NCBI RefSeq assembly: GCF_003966975.1
Contig: NZ_AP018437.1
Coordinates: forward strand, 1,550,001 to 1,614,000
Reading direction: 5' to 3'
From: Pelolinea submarina
Lineage (GTDB): Bacteria; Chloroflexota; Anaerolineae; Anaerolineales; Anaerolineaceae
Length of the DNA: 64,000 bases
Part shown: positions 8,315-16,161 of the stretch, piece by piece
Layout of the letters: every line of letters starts with the position of its first letter
How positions within the stretch are numbered: position 1 is the stretch's first letter
Program-made: the position numbers and the translations under genes
Notes under the pieces: generated by a model
What the model saw: only the letters and a program-made list of their open reading frames with translations
Databases searched by the model: none
What the model was told of the DNA's origin: nothing

Positions 8315-9223
8315 TCATTCCAGACGTGTCAAGCCGGCTTCCCTTGCCCAATCTTTTGCCCGGCGGACTTCCGCGCGCGTGACCAGGCGGAAGAGCTCCG
8401 GAAAATCGCGGGCGTGATAATCCGGTTTATACTGGTCCATAATATTGACGTACGTGTTGGTTGAAATCTCCGCGGCAAGAAATTGCATGAGCTCCCGCGT
8501 TCCAGCCAGGTCATCCGGCAGCAGTAAGTGCCGTACCAACAAGCCGCGTACGGCCAATCCTTTTTCGTCCAACTGTAGATCACCTACTTGGCGATGCATC
8601 TCCTTGACCGCGCTTTGGTTTAACCGGGGGTAATCCGGAATACCGGAGTATTTCTGCGCGATGGCGGCATCGGTATATTTCATATCGGGCAGATAAATAT
8701 CCACAATTCCATCCAGTATTTGCAATGATTCCAGTGAATCATACCCACCGGTGTTATAAACCAATGGGAGCGTTAGCCCTTCTCTGGCAGCCGGCACCAG
8801 AGCGCTAAGAATTTGTGGAAGAACATGCGTGGGAGAGACCAGGTTGATGTTATGGCAACCCTGCGCTTGTAAGTCCAACATCATTTGCGCCAGCTGCTGA
8901 TCGTCCACCAGTATGCCGCGGTTGTCCTGACTGATATCCGCGTTTTGACAAAATTGGCAGTGCATATTACAGCCCGCGAAAAAGATTGTTCCGGATCCTT
9001 TGCTGCCGCGTAGTGGATTTTCCTCTCCGTGATGAGCCATAAAGGCATACACACGGGCCTGTGCACCGCTGCGGCATTGGCCGACTTTGCCTGCTGAACG
9101 GTTGACATGGCATTGCCAGGGACAAAGCGTACAATCCTGTAGTTGGCTGTTAGCCCACCTGGCTCTTCGAGCGAGCTCTCCGCTGCGAGCAGCTTCCATG
9201 TAAGCAGGAGTGCGGTTACCCAT
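8315..9223 (-). CDS. PflX-type radical SAM protein (pyruvate formate-lyase-activating-enzyme-like)
   Basis: 302 residues. The radical SAM cluster motif C-x3-C-x2-C is at Cys85, Cys89 and Cys92 (GCNMHCQFC). An additional N-terminal Cys set (Cys31, 34, 38, 50; CTLCPWQC) is the feature of the PflX/COG1313 group and suggests a second Fe-S cluster. The GTIFFAGC lead-in matches this family. These proteins generate a 5'-deoxyadenosyl radical; the target of the PflX branch is not established, and no glycyl-radical enzyme lies in the window. The start codon shares one base with the stop of the methyltransferase gene (TAATG), so translation is coupled. Confidence 0.85.
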   Translation of the reverse strand: MGNRTPAYMEAARSGELARRARWANSQLQDCTLCPWQCHVNRSAGKVGQCRSGAQARVYAFMAHHGEENPLRGSKGSGTIFFAGCNMHCQFCQNADISQDNRGILVDDQQLAQMMLDLQAQGCHNINLVSPTHVLPQILSALVPAAREGLTLPLVYNTGGYDSLESLQILDGIVDIYLPDMKYTDAAIAQKYSGIPDYPRLNQSAVKEMHRQVGDLQLDEKGLAVRGLLVRHLLLPDDLAGTRELMQFLAAEISTNTYVNIMDQYKPDYHARDFPELFRLVTRAEVRRAKDWAREAGLTRLE

Positions 9224-9801
9224 TAATGTTTTAAACCGAAAATTTGGAAGGATTGCTTGGGAAGGAATTTGAAGGACCGGAATAAATCCAACCCCTCTTG
9301 CTGCATTACATAACGGATCTTAGCCGGATCGCTGTAATGCTGGTGCAAGCTGGAAAAGCTCATTGCGAAACCTCTGGGCTTTGTATAGTCTATTAACACA
9401 ACCAATCCGCGTGGTTTTAGGAATCTGGCAATAAACTGGAAATAGGTCGAAGGATCCGCGATATGATGGTACATGTCACGCATAAAGATCCAATCGTATT
9501 GTTGTGCAGGTAATTCCAGGTGATCACTTGGTGTAACAAATGTTTTTACATTGTCGATCCCCATTGCCTTTACGCTGTCTTTTATATATTCCAAATTTCG
9601 CGGATCGGTATCAACAGCCACAACCCATCCATCCGGTGCAACGGCTTTTGCGAAGGCCTGAGTATAAAACCCTCCCCCGGAACCCACATCCGCAACGATC
9701 ATGCCCGGCCGCAGGTTCATGATTGCCAGAACTTCCTGCGATTTGTATTTTGGCGATGCGGCTAATTTATTAAATCGTTTCAGCCTTCTTTCTGGCTTCA
9801 T
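9223..9801 (-). CDS. Class I SAM-dependent methyltransferase
   Basis: 192 residues with the SAM-binding motif I VADVGSGGGFYTQAF (about 35-49), an acidic end of strand 2 (VAVDTD) and MRDMYHH around motif IV. The short length and sequence fit small methyltransferases of the Methyltransf_11/25 type, whose substrate cannot be told from sequence. GAAGGGA precedes the ATG at 9801. Translation is coupled to the downstream PflX-type gene, so the two products may act in one modification pathway, which is inference. Confidence 0.85.
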   Translation of the reverse strand: MKPERRLKRFNKLAASPKYKSQEVLAIMNLRPGMIVADVGSGGGFYTQAFAKAVAPDGWVVAVDTDPRNLEYIKDSVKAMGIDNVKTFVTPSDHLELPAQQYDWIFMRDMYHHIADPSTYFQFIARFLKPRGLVVLIDYTKPRGFAMSFSSLHQHYSDPAKIRYVMQQEGLDLFRSFKFLPKQSFQIFGLKH

Positions 9802-9830
9802 TTTCCCTTCTTAATAATTATTTTTCATTA

Positions 9831-10466
9831 TTAAAAGATGACTTCTTCTTTTCCGGAAAGCTTGTTGTTAATGCGCTGAATAACGATATCCAGATGTTCG
9901 GATTTATGTACAAAATCCAGATCATCTGTACGGATTGTCAGGACGGGGCACAAGTCAAAGCTTTGTATCCAATCATCGTAGAACGATTCCAGGAGAGAAA
10001 GATAATCCGCGCTAATGCCGGATTCGATATCGCGCCCGCGTTTATGAATACGTTTCATCAGTACATCCACGGGACAGTGCAGGTATATCAACATGGAAGG
10101 TTTAGGCAGGGTAGGTATCAACAGGTCAAAGACATTCATGTACGTTTGAAAATCCAATTCGCTCAGGTTGCCCATGTGATGCAGGGCTCTGCAGAAAATA
10201 TAAGCATCTTCATAAATACTGCGGTCGATGATTGCAGAGCGCGCATCGGCGGCCATTTGCATGTGCTGCTGGGCGCGATGCCCCAGAAAATAGACTTGAA
10301 GATGAAACGACCAGGCTTTCATATCCTGATAAAAAGCCGGTAGATATGGATTATCTACAACTGATTCATAAGCCGTATGCCAACCTAATCGCTGGCCGAT
10401 GCGATCTGTGAGCGATGTTTTACCTGACCCAATATTTCCGGCTACCAGCATAAGATGTTTTGCCAT
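9831..10466 (-). CDS. Deoxynucleoside kinase (dNK/dGK-dAK family)
   Basis: 211 residues. A P-loop GNIGSGKTSL lies at 10-19 and DRSIYEDAYIF at about 81-91 is the family's substrate-binding signature. RIHKRGRDIE near residue 138 fits the lid region. The enzyme phosphorylates deoxynucleosides for dNTP salvage in the cytoplasm. Length matches bacterial deoxyadenosine/deoxyguanosine kinases; base specificity is not predictable by eye. The ATG at 10466 has TGAGGAG upstream. The gene heads a three-gene minus-strand run with the methyltransferase (30-base gap) and the PflX-type gene. Confidence 0.9.
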   Translation of the reverse strand: MAKHLMLVAGNIGSGKTSLTDRIGQRLGWHTAYESVVDNPYLPAFYQDMKAWSFHLQVYFLGHRAQQHMQMAADARSAIIDRSIYEDAYIFCRALHHMGNLSELDFQTYMNVFDLLIPTLPKPSMLIYLHCPVDVLMKRIHKRGRDIESGISADYLSLLESFYDDWIQSFDLCPVLTIRTDDLDFVHKSEHLDIVIQRINNKLSGKEEVIF

Positions 10467-10612
10467 ATACTCTCCTCACATGTTGATTACTTTTTATTAT
10501 ATGCCAGCCGGAAAGAGCGGTACCGATGACTGAAATGCCAACCGGACCAATCACCAAAATATTTTTATAATTAGTGAACCAACTTATATGCAAAACTGTC
10601 ATTTGGTATTAA

Positions 10613-10639
10613 TTGACAAATGAAACCTCTCGATATAAG
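10613..10639 (+). promoter_or_regulatory. Possible sigma70-type promoter
   Basis: TTGACA (10613-10618) and TATAAG (10634-10639), spacing 15 bases. Shorter than ideal; a 17-base spacing would instead use TAAGCT. It resembles TTGACA boxes far upstream of the two large secreted genes. Confidence 0.35.
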
Positions 10640-10868
10640 CTCAGATTTTGGCCTTATTCTGGAAGTCCAGTGCCTTGATAAGCTCGTTCCTCAGAAGAAG
10701 GCTGAAAATAATCTTGAATTTTCCATAAGGAAAGGGATTGGTATTTATATTGGGTATAATGAAAAGGATTGGGGTGTCCGAGTCAATCCTGTTTATAAAG
10801 GATATCGTGGATTTCGGAATTATTATCTTTTTCATCCAACCCCGAATAACCGATGAGGATTTTTTGCA

Positions 10869-10898
10869 GGCAGACTAAAATTAGGTCTGCTTTTTTTT
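10869..10898 (+). terminator. Rho-independent terminator inside the leader region
   Basis: GCAGAC pairs with GTCTGC, extended inward by TAA/TTA with one bulged G, followed by eight T residues. It lies before the gene at 11028 and so ends some transcript begun upstream. Confidence 0.75.
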
Positions 10899-11027
10899 AA
10901 TAATGAGGCTGGCATGGACCAAATCAATATAAAAAGGACTCAGGTACTCAAGAGTACTGGGCCGGAAAAGCAACGTACAACCGGGATAAAATTAGCGAAT
11001 TAATGTAAATTCATCATCTTGGCTTTC

Positions 11028-12356
11028 ATGAAAAAATGGCAGCGTTCTTCCATGGCATCCTGGTTGGTATGTCTCTTCTGCTTACCAAGTATTTTTACAT
11101 CCGGGAATGGTTTGATTTTCGATGAAAACCAACTGAACGGCCTGGCAACAATCGCGAACAAGTCTGTCACTAATGCAAGCCAACCGGTCAGCATGAGCGT
11201 CCAGGTATTAAATTGTAAGGCTTGGGGCTATTGCGATGAGACTCCTGAATTACGGTTCACGCTGGAATACCAGGGAAGTGACAGCAGCGATTATGTTATG
11301 CACATTCAGGTGGGGGATAGGCATTATGAGTCTCCTTCCAGTCCGGCTGAGATTGAAGTATCCCTTACAGATAATGATGGCGTGAATGTGAGGTATTGGG
11401 TTGAATCTGCAACCACCAGGTCCATTTATGGGCAGGATGATTTCCGTATGCGCTATATCAAAAACGGAAGCCAATTTATTTTGGAATTGTTGGGCGACCA
11501 ATGGGAGTCGGATATCCCCAGTGGCGCATTGATTTGGAATATCTTTCCCCCCCTGGAAGTATTTGAAGATGGTTGGGCTAAAAGAATCGAAGATCCGGAT
11601 GAGCTGGATACCGAAATAGATTACACACTCCTGGCTGGAAAATTGATATGGGAGGGGATTGTCACACCAACTGAGTGCGGAGATAACGGGCTTTTGGGGA
11701 ATGGCGCCGCTAATACCTGCGGTATGGAAGCCGCCCGTGAAGAGGTAATCGAATGGCAGAATTTACACAACCAGGACATCCAGGAAGCAAGTTTAAATGC
11801 GCTTGTTCCTGCCCGATTGCTTAAAGGCGTCATTGGCCAGGAGTCGCAGTTTTATGCGAAGTGGGAATTGCCTAAAGAATATGGATTGGGTATGTTGACG
11901 GAACGTGGTGTAGATATGCTGCTTCAATGGAACGAAGCGTATTTCTTCTATGAATGTAGTTTGATTTATGGCGCCGATTATTGCAGGAGGGGATATCTGA
12001 ATATTCCCGATGAACGGCAAGCAGTATTGATTGGTTACATTATGAAGGACATTGGTACGGTTGACGAATATGCTGTGATAGCAGCGGCGATTTACGCGAG
12101 CTGCGTTCAAGCGAATTATATTGTGTCTTACTATACTGACGAAGCGCCTGCCGATGTGGCTGATTACGAAACTCTTTGGCGCATTTCCCTGGGTGTCTAT
12201 CATGCGGGTTTTGGCTGCATGTCAGATGCGGTTTTAAATGCGTGGGATGAGGATAGCGATACTCTGGCTTGGGAAAATATTGCTTCGCATCTGGTGGGGG
12301 ATTGCAACAGCGCGATTGATTACTTCGATAAAGTGGTGAACTATAGTGTAGAGTGA
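11028..12356 (+). CDS. Secreted protein with a lytic-transglycosylase-like C-terminal domain
   Basis: 442 residues from the ATG at 11028; a TTG nine bases upstream is in frame but less likely. Residues 1-30 look like a signal peptide (WLVCLFCLP core). The middle part (about 45-230) is beta-rich and unrecognised. From about residue 255, VPARLLKGVIGQESQF followed by YGLGMLTERG resembles the SLT/goose-lysozyme active-site region, where the Glu of GQES would be the general acid, and a helical C-terminus follows. The usual GLMQ motif is replaced by GLGML, so activity is uncertain. No good ribosome site is visible. It sits upstream of the two modular secreted proteins and may act with them at the cell wall, which is inference. 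Confidence 0.75.
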   Translation: MKKWQRSSMASWLVCLFCLPSIFTSGNGLIFDENQLNGLATIANKSVTNASQPVSMSVQVLNCKAWGYCDETPELRFTLEYQGSDSSDYVMHIQVGDRHYESPSSPAEIEVSLTDNDGVNVRYWVESATTRSIYGQDDFRMRYIKNGSQFILELLGDQWESDIPSGALIWNIFPPLEVFEDGWAKRIEDPDELDTEIDYTLLAGKLIWEGIVTPTECGDNGLLGNGAANTCGMEAAREEVIEWQNLHNQDIQEASLNALVPARLLKGVIGQESQFYAKWELPKEYGLGMLTERGVDMLLQWNEAYFFYECSLIYGADYCRRGYLNIPDERQAVLIGYIMKDIGTVDEYAVIAAAIYASCVQANYIVSYYTDEAPADVADYETLWRISLGVYHAGFGCMSDAVLNAWDEDSDTLAWENIASHLVGDCNSAIDYFDKVVNYSVE

Positions 12357-12761
12357 AAAAATAGTTGATGATGGGACATCAATTCTAAAAACATCCTTTA
12401 TAGAAGATTAACAATTTGTTATAAAGAGTCATTGACAAAAAAGGATTGCGGAATTATCCTGTGGAACGATTCTGCCCCAAATAGGTATTTGTAAGATTAC
12501 TAAGCCGAGCAAAATCATTTCAGAAATAGGACATTTTGAACACTGATAATAGATTGCGTTTCCTTAAGAATTTTGCCGGTTCCTCACCATTGAGTGAAGG
12601 TGAAGATATTATCCAATACCAAATTTTCCACTTTTTAGCGTACCTAGATTAATATACGTGTGGACTAGAGAGTAATGCAGAATTTTATTGTTAGGAAATT
12701 TCAATTAATCCTGGATGAGCTTTGAGGTCCTTAGATTTTTGTGCATAAATGAAAGGAAAAA
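12357..12761. other. 405-bp leader region of the first modular secreted gene
   Basis: It has a promoter candidate at 12432-12460, leaving an untranslated leader of about 290 bases. No small ORF or recognised riboswitch was found in that leader. AAAGGA before 12762 is the ribosome site. Confidence 0.45.
12432..12460 (+). promoter_or_regulatory. Sigma70-type promoter candidate for the first modular secreted gene
   Basis: TTGACA (12432-12437), 17-base spacer, TATCCT (12455-12460). The context CATTGACAAAAA...GGAATTA recurs at 15932-15958 before the paralogue. Confidence 0.5.
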
Positions 12762-15700
12762 ATGAAAAACAAAAGAATTAGAAAAAATGGTTTGCAATGC
12801 ATGGTGGCATTTATCATGCTCGCAAGCACACTGTTTAATACGGGAATAATTTTCGCAGATGATGTCCCCGCGGATGGAGATGTAACTGCGGAACAAGCTG
12901 AAGTGACTGAAGAACCAACTGCGGTTCCGACTGAGATTCCCACCGAAGTACCGACAGAGGAGCCGGTTGCCGATCCAACAGATGTCCCGACAACTGTGCC
13001 TACCGAGGTAACAGGAGATGAACCTACTGAAGAACCGACAGCAGAGCCAACTGAAATTCCCACTGAAATAGCAACTGAAGAAACACCGACAGTTGACCTG
13101 ACGCTAACTCCCACTGTTACGCCTACAGAGGAAGTAATCAGCGCGCAGGATGTTACTCTGACCGGCCCGGAAGGAACGGTTTATACACGCACACCCTACT
13201 TTTATTGGAATTACGAAGAGGATGCTTATAAATACCAGCTCTTTGTGTACCAGAAATCCTTAAATGGCGATATCAAGATGTTCGATAAGTTGTATATGGC
13301 CAGCAAGGTGTGCGATGACGATGCGGGTACATGTAAAGTTAAATCTCCTACTTCTTTAGCATTTGGGAGTTACTATTGGAAAATGCGTGCGTGCTATGGC
13401 GATAAGTATGGTTACATTTGTACTGACCTGGAATCGGCGCCAAGCATGGAGTTTGTAGTTTCATCTACAACACCTACAGCATACGAACCCAACGGCACAA
13501 TCTACACAAATACGCCTACCTTTACCTGGACTGGTGTAGCGGATGATACTGAGCAGTATTATTTACAGGTTTATGATTCGAATGGCCATAAGGTTGCCAT
13601 TAACGGCGGTACGAATATTTTGGAATCTGGAGACGCAACCTGCGAGACAGACGAAGACGGAGAATATATTTGCAGTTACACAGACGCGGAACTGTTTGAC
13701 AATGGTTCTTATAAGTGGAGAGTTCGCGCTTTTTACAGCGGTAAATGGCGCAGCTACAGCGGCTACAAGACGTTTTCAGTTGCCTCAGATATCAATGAGA
13801 ATTTCGATTCCTACGCTCCCGATTTCACCAAATTAGCCGGCGGTACCTGGCTGATGGGAACGGAAGATGGCAACACCGTCTATTATACAAACGGCGTTTC
13901 CAAAAGAATGACCAACCTGCGCAGCAAGTACATCTTTGACGACGTAAATTTAACCGCAATTGTTAAACGCGCTGCCGGTTCAGTAGATGGTTCCTATCCG
14001 GCCAGCTATATTGGTGTGCGCATGGGTAAATCCAAGAGCTCAAGCACAAACATGTGGTATACCGGCTATATCTTTGGTTACACCACTGCCGGTACCTACG
14101 CAGTCTGGCGGGTTGACACCGCAAGCAGGGTTGAGACCATCCAGCCATGGACCGAAATCACCGGTACTTTTAATGATGATGGTTGGAACGAGCTCAATGT
14201 TACCGCTGAGGGAAAAGATTTTACCTTCTCCATAAATGGCGATGAAGTAGCCAGTTTTACAGATGGTACTTATTCAAAAGGTTATGTCGGTTTTGAGATG
14301 TTCCGGCCGGATTCAACCATTTTGCCGTTTTACATTGATTCTGTAACGGTGAATAATATATCCTCCACTTCCGTATCTGGCGCTTCTATCAGTTCGGAGC
14401 AAGCGGCGGCAAACCTGGCGGCGCAAAGCAGCAGCACCGGATCGGTTGAAGGGTACGACGGTGGTACCGTACATTCTCAAGCCACCACCCCAAACCCGAT
14501 TGAGCCTTCCAACACAACGATTTATACCAACAAACCGACCTTCAAATGGGACGACACCGGTGATGAGAAGTATTATTTATATCTGGCAAAAATCACTACC
14601 GGCGGTATTGATAAAGTCTATGGTAAGACATTGCTCGCTGAAACATATTGTTCAGATGGCGAGTGTGCTTATACCTCTGCATCCACACTCAGCCAAAATG
14701 ATTACGTCTGGAAAGTTAAATCTTACGACGGAACGGATTATAGCGACTACAGTGACAATCAATACTTTACAGTTGGGACAACCATGCCGACTGCCAAGAA
14801 ACCCTATAGCACCGGATATGATAACCAACCTACATTTACCTGGACGGAGATCGTTGATGCGGAACAATATAATATCGTGGCATATGACTCCAGCGGTAAG
14901 AAGGTTATCAGCTGGTGGCCATTGGCAGGTGAAGTAACCTGTGATGCAGATCAAATTTGCAGCGTGGAATTGGAAGATTTCATCGGTATGGAAGAACCCA
15001 ATTGGATTACTCCGGAATCGTTGGACAACGGAAAATATCGCTGGCGTGTGAGAGCGTTATATAACAGCAGGTGGGGCATTTTTAGCGCATACCGCGACTT
15101 TACAGTTGCTTCCGAGTTTGATTCCGACTTCACCAGCAATAGCAAAGGTTGGAGCCGCTTATGGGGTGGAAAGTGGTACCGCTCCAATGGTTATTACTAC
15201 AGCACCGGATCACCCAAGGTTATGAACACGGCTAAGTATGCCTATGTTTACAGCGACTTTACCTTTACAGCGGTTGTAAAACGTGAACATACCAGCCAGA
15301 CTTACAGCTCCTATCCTGCGAACTATATTGCTGTACGCATGGGCAACAGCCATACCAAAGACTTACAGTGGTATTCAGGTTATTTGTTCGGATATACCAA
15401 TGCCGGTTATTACAGTATCTGGCGTGTGAAGGGCAATGGTAAGGTAACAGCCCTGCAGCCTTGGACAGAAACCGATGCGATTAATAAGGGAGACTGGAAT
15501 CAGTTGACCGTGACAGCCGAAGGCAGCAGCTTCGAGTTCTATATTAATGGTGAATTGCTGACGACGGTTGAAGATGATAATGACAGCAAAGGCTATGTCG
15601 GCTTTGAATTCTACCGGCCTGCCTCGGCATACCTGGGAAAATTCTACGTGGATGAAGCCCAATTGACTTTAATTGAAAGCACCTCGCTTTCAGTACAATC

Positions 15701-15806
15701 TACCACCAGCAGCCAGGCAACTGTCTCTGCTGAACAACAGGCTTTGAACGAAGCTGCCATAAACAGCGGTATTGAAGGCTCGATTGAGGGCACTCCGCTA
15801 GAGTAA
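12762..15806 (+). CDS. Large secreted modular protein, Ig-like and LamG-like domains (paralogue 1)
   Basis: 1014 residues. A signal peptide (1-36) is followed by a Thr/Glu/Pro-rich linker (37-125) of PTE-type repeats. Then come two copies of a roughly 400-residue module at about 130-530 and 570-985. Each module has two Ig/FN3-like domains that begin with a Y-T-x-x-P-x-F-x-W pattern and carry Cys pairs, then a LamG/concanavalin-like domain with WYTGYIFGYT or WYSGYLFGYT and a SKGYVGFE strand. Such domains bind glycans or cell surfaces; no catalytic motif is visible. No sortase signal or C-terminal anchor is seen. AAAGGA precedes the ATG and a strong terminator follows. The next gene is its paralogue with the same architecture. 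Confidence 0.9.
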   Translation: MKNKRIRKNGLQCMVAFIMLASTLFNTGIIFADDVPADGDVTAEQAEVTEEPTAVPTEIPTEVPTEEPVADPTDVPTTVPTEVTGDEPTEEPTAEPTEIPTEIATEETPTVDLTLTPTVTPTEEVISAQDVTLTGPEGTVYTRTPYFYWNYEEDAYKYQLFVYQKSLNGDIKMFDKLYMASKVCDDDAGTCKVKSPTSLAFGSYYWKMRACYGDKYGYICTDLESAPSMEFVVSSTTPTAYEPNGTIYTNTPTFTWTGVADDTEQYYLQVYDSNGHKVAINGGTNILESGDATCETDEDGEYICSYTDAELFDNGSYKWRVRAFYSGKWRSYSGYKTFSVASDINENFDSYAPDFTKLAGGTWLMGTEDGNTVYYTNGVSKRMTNLRSKYIFDDVNLTAIVKRAAGSVDGSYPASYIGVRMGKSKSSSTNMWYTGYIFGYTTAGTYAVWRVDTASRVETIQPWTEITGTFNDDGWNELNVTAEGKDFTFSINGDEVASFTDGTYSKGYVGFEMFRPDSTILPFYIDSVTVNNISSTSVSGASISSEQAAANLAAQSSSTGSVEGYDGGTVHSQATTPNPIEPSNTTIYTNKPTFKWDDTGDEKYYLYLAKITTGGIDKVYGKTLLAETYCSDGECAYTSASTLSQNDYVWKVKSYDGTDYSDYSDNQYFTVGTTMPTAKKPYSTGYDNQPTFTWTEIVDAEQYNIVAYDSSGKKVISWWPLAGEVTCDADQICSVELEDFIGMEEPNWITPESLDNGKYRWRVRALYNSRWGIFSAYRDFTVASEFDSDFTSNSKGWSRLWGGKWYRSNGYYYSTGSPKVMNTAKYAYVYSDFTFTAVVKREHTSQTYSSYPANYIAVRMGNSHTKDLQWYSGYLFGYTNAGYYSIWRVKGNGKVTALQPWTETDAINKGDWNQLTVTAEGSSFEFYINGELLTTVEDDNDSKGYVGFEFYRPASAYLGKFYVDEAQLTLIESTSLSVQSTTSSQATVSAEQQALNEAAINSGIEGSIEGTPLE

Positions 15807-15833
15807 AACCAGATAATAAAACTGGATTGAGAG

Positions 15834-15865
15834 AAAAGAGGCAGTTCATTCGAACTGCCTCTTTT
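15834..15865 (+). terminator. Rho-independent terminator after paralogue 1
   Basis: A 14-bp perfect stem, AAAAGAGGCAGTTC paired with GAACTGCCTCTTTT, loop ATTC. It lies 27 bases after the stop, so the two paralogues are separate transcription units. Confidence 0.9.
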
Positions 15866-15933
15866 AATAGTTCTATAGGATGAGGTTATCTATTTTGGAT
15901 GGAGTCCATTAATAAACTGTCATAGCAATTTCA

Positions 15934-15962
15934 TTGACAAAAATATACTCTGGAATTAATCT
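15934..15962 (+). promoter_or_regulatory. Promoter candidate for paralogue 2
   Basis: TTGACA (15934-15939), 17-base spacer, TAATCT (15957-15962). The -10 is weak, but CATTGACAAAAA and GGAATTA match the promoter candidate of paralogue 1 at the same spacing. Confidence 0.4.
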
Positions 15963-16161
15963 CATAAAAAAGCCAGTTCTGATGAAGATGGATGAGTATT
16001 TGTACGGTTCGGCGATTATTTCATCCCGCCGCACTTATTTCGTTGGATGCACTAATATCTATGGCGAAAATTACTACTACATAGAGATATTTCCGTCGAA
16101 GCTGGTGAACCCCCTTTACAATGAAATTTCCCTAATCTGTTGAATTAAAAGGATTTATTAG

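Larger units (their letters stand above)
10467..11027. other. 561-bp intergenic region with a possible promoter, a weak 78-codon frame and a terminator
   Basis: TTGACA at 10613-10618 is followed 15 bases later by TATAAG. The 78-codon open frame at 10620-10856 overlaps this promoter, has no ribosome site and resembles nothing I know, so I do not call it a gene. A good terminator at 10869-10898 follows. The simplest reading is a short transcript of roughly 250 bases, or an attenuated leader, ahead of the secreted protein gene at 11028. Confidence 0.4.
15807..16161. other. 355-bp region between the modular paralogues
   Basis: It holds the terminator of paralogue 1, a promoter candidate at 15934-15962 and a leader of roughly 190 bases. 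A 69-codon open frame at 15934-16143 starts on the promoter's TTGACA, lacks a ribosome site and is not called as a gene. AAAAGGA precedes the ATG at 16162. Confidence 0.45.

Noticed and set aside
10620..10856. 78-codon frame before a terminator
   Set aside because: It begins inside a promoter-like element, lacks a ribosome site and has no similarity I know. Kept as part of a possible non-coding leader.
12460..12761. c-di-GMP or other known riboswitch in the long leaders of the modular genes
   Set aside because: I found none of the conserved sequence blocks of riboswitch classes I know, and the two leaders do not resemble each other beyond the promoter.
12870..13140. Tandem DNA repeat or CRISPR-like array
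   Set aside because: The repetitiveness comes from Thr/Glu/Pro codons of the linker; units vary in length and sequence, with no spacer structure.
15934..16143. 69-codon frame upstream of the second modular gene
   Set aside because: It starts on the TTGACA of the promoter candidate with a TTG codon and no ribosome site.
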